Below, one piece after another: positions 63,417 through 64,000 of a stretch of DNA of 64,000 nt. The notes under the pieces are model-generated. The model saw only the letters and a list, made by a program, of their open reading frames with translations, was not told the DNA's origin and ran no database searches. The DNA is from Amorphophallus konjac (Eukaryota; Streptophyta; Magnoliopsida; Alismatales; Araceae): positions 147,378,732-147,442,731 of the forward strand of contig CM040117.1 in assembly GCA_022559845.1 (NCBI GenBank), given 5' to 3'. Made by a program: the position numbers and the translations under genes. Positions within the stretch are counted from its first letter, which is position 1. Every line of letters begins with the position of its first letter.

Positions 63417-64000
63417 GTGTTATTAGAGATTAAGGTTGATATGGAGCAACGACCGGATTTCGTTATTGCAAATGACGGAAGACTATTGTTTCGAAGTCGT
63501 ATTTGTATTCCGGATCACACTGATACTAAGAAGATGATCTTAGAAGAAGCTCATAAATCTAAATATTCTGTTAACCCTGGTGCTACCAAGATATATCAAG
63601 ACCTTAAAAGAAACTATTGGTGGCCCAATATGAAGAGAGAGATAGCGGACTATGTGTCACGTTACCTTACTTGTCAACAAATCATGGCAGAACATCAAAA
63701 GCCTGCTGGAAAACTACATCCCTTGGAAATTCCAGAATGGAAATGAGAAAGTATAGGAATGGATTTTATCATAGGACTGCCTTAATCAAGAGGTGGACAT
63801 GATGGGATATGGGTGATCATAGACCGTTTAACAAAATCAGCTCATTTTCTACCAATTAAAAGTCGATGGTCTGTGGATATCTTGGCTGCTTTATATACAA
63901 AGGAGATTGTTAAATTACATGGTGTCCATGTCACCATTATTTCGGATGAGACCCTCGATTTACTTCACAATTCTGGAAAGGGCTACAATATTCTTTGGGA
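63417..64000 (+). pseudogene. pol: Integrase of element D (partial, cut by window edge)
   Basis: Zinc-binding region: HKSKYSVNPGATKIYQDLKR and YWWPNMKREIADYVSRYLTC. The second His (usual YSIHPG) reads Asn and the first Cys (usual SQCLTC) reads Tyr, so zinc binding is probably lost. A stop follows PEWK (63744-63746). The core starts IGMDFIIGLP, then a stop, GGHDGIWVIIDRLTKSAHFL and VTIISDE; after this the reading frame is damaged. The catalytic Glu lies beyond the window. Confidence 0.88.

Larger units (their letters stand above)
22584..64000 (+). mobile_element. Element D: Tekay/Del-like Ty3/gypsy retrotransposon (truncated left, runs off right edge; hosts C and F)
   Basis: Pieces in order: 5' LTR part (22584-24319), element C, LTR remainder (48593-50241), PBS, gag, protease (to 51963), element F, RT-RNase H-integrase (61886-64000). 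The RT and integrase wording (GMDFIIGLP, WVIIDRLTKSAHFLPI) and the large LTR (about 3.4 kb visible) fit the Tekay/Del chromovirus group. The 3' LTR lies beyond the window. The 5' LTR lacks an identifiable start: after removing A it joins directly to the tail of E. Stops and frameshifts are frequent, making this the oldest layer. Confidence 0.82.

Overview
The window is plant nuclear heterochromatin made almost entirely of nested LTR retrotransposons. I found no host gene, tRNA, rRNA or CRISPR array. The evidence for a seed plant is the set of element lineages: Sirevirus-type Ty1/copia, Tat-type Ty3/gypsy with a second RNase H, and two chromovirus-type Ty3/gypsy elements. The species cannot be told from the sequence.

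Layout. E (1-1547) is the 3' non-coding tail of a Sirevirus. A (1548-22578, minus strand, TSD GCTTC) is a Tat-lineage gypsy with 0.9 kb LTRs, an intron-containing gene on the opposite strand and a higher-order tandem repeat. N (9691-18922, minus strand, TSD GCTCC) lies inside the reverse transcriptase of A; it is a gag-only, pol-less Sirevirus derivative with 2.2 kb LTRs. D (22584 to beyond 64000, plus strand) is an old Tekay-like gypsy whose 5' LTR is cut by C and whose coding region is cut by F. C (24320-48587, plus strand, TSD CATGG) is a decayed Sirevirus. B (28343-41506, plus strand, TSD ATGGC) is a younger, nearly intact Sirevirus inside the gag of C. F (51964-61885, minus strand, TSD CTAAG) is a chromovirus inserted between protease and RT of D. 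All five complete elements have perfect 5-bp target-site duplications, TG...CA LTR ends, a PBS and a PPT, so the boundaries are firm.

Insertion order by nesting: D (joined to E) is oldest; A, C and F came later; N into A and B into C last. Decay agrees with this. B has one frame-breaking deletion in pol and one shift at the gag end. F has only in-frame stops. A and D carry stops and frameshifts. C gag has stops only, and C pol adds one frameshift.

The most interesting content is non-coding. The LTRs of N, C and B are otherwise different families, yet share one architecture: an array of tens of copies of a 12-base motif close to AAGTCTGTRCAT, then three G-boxes at nearly fixed spacing, a TATA box, a GA-rich leader, a run of small hairpins with compensatory base changes, and a conserved block ending CGAACCACC. 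Their 3' non-coding regions share a duplicated stem-loop about 104 bp apart, and the polypurine tract lies in the loop of an inverted repeat that spans the LTR junction. The autonomous members B and C, and the parasite N, may therefore share transcription, packaging and priming signals. In addition, A carries a spliced antisense gene, C has captured primer-binding sites into its LTR, and pol in the Sireviruses starts behind an in-frame stop at a splice-acceptor-like site.
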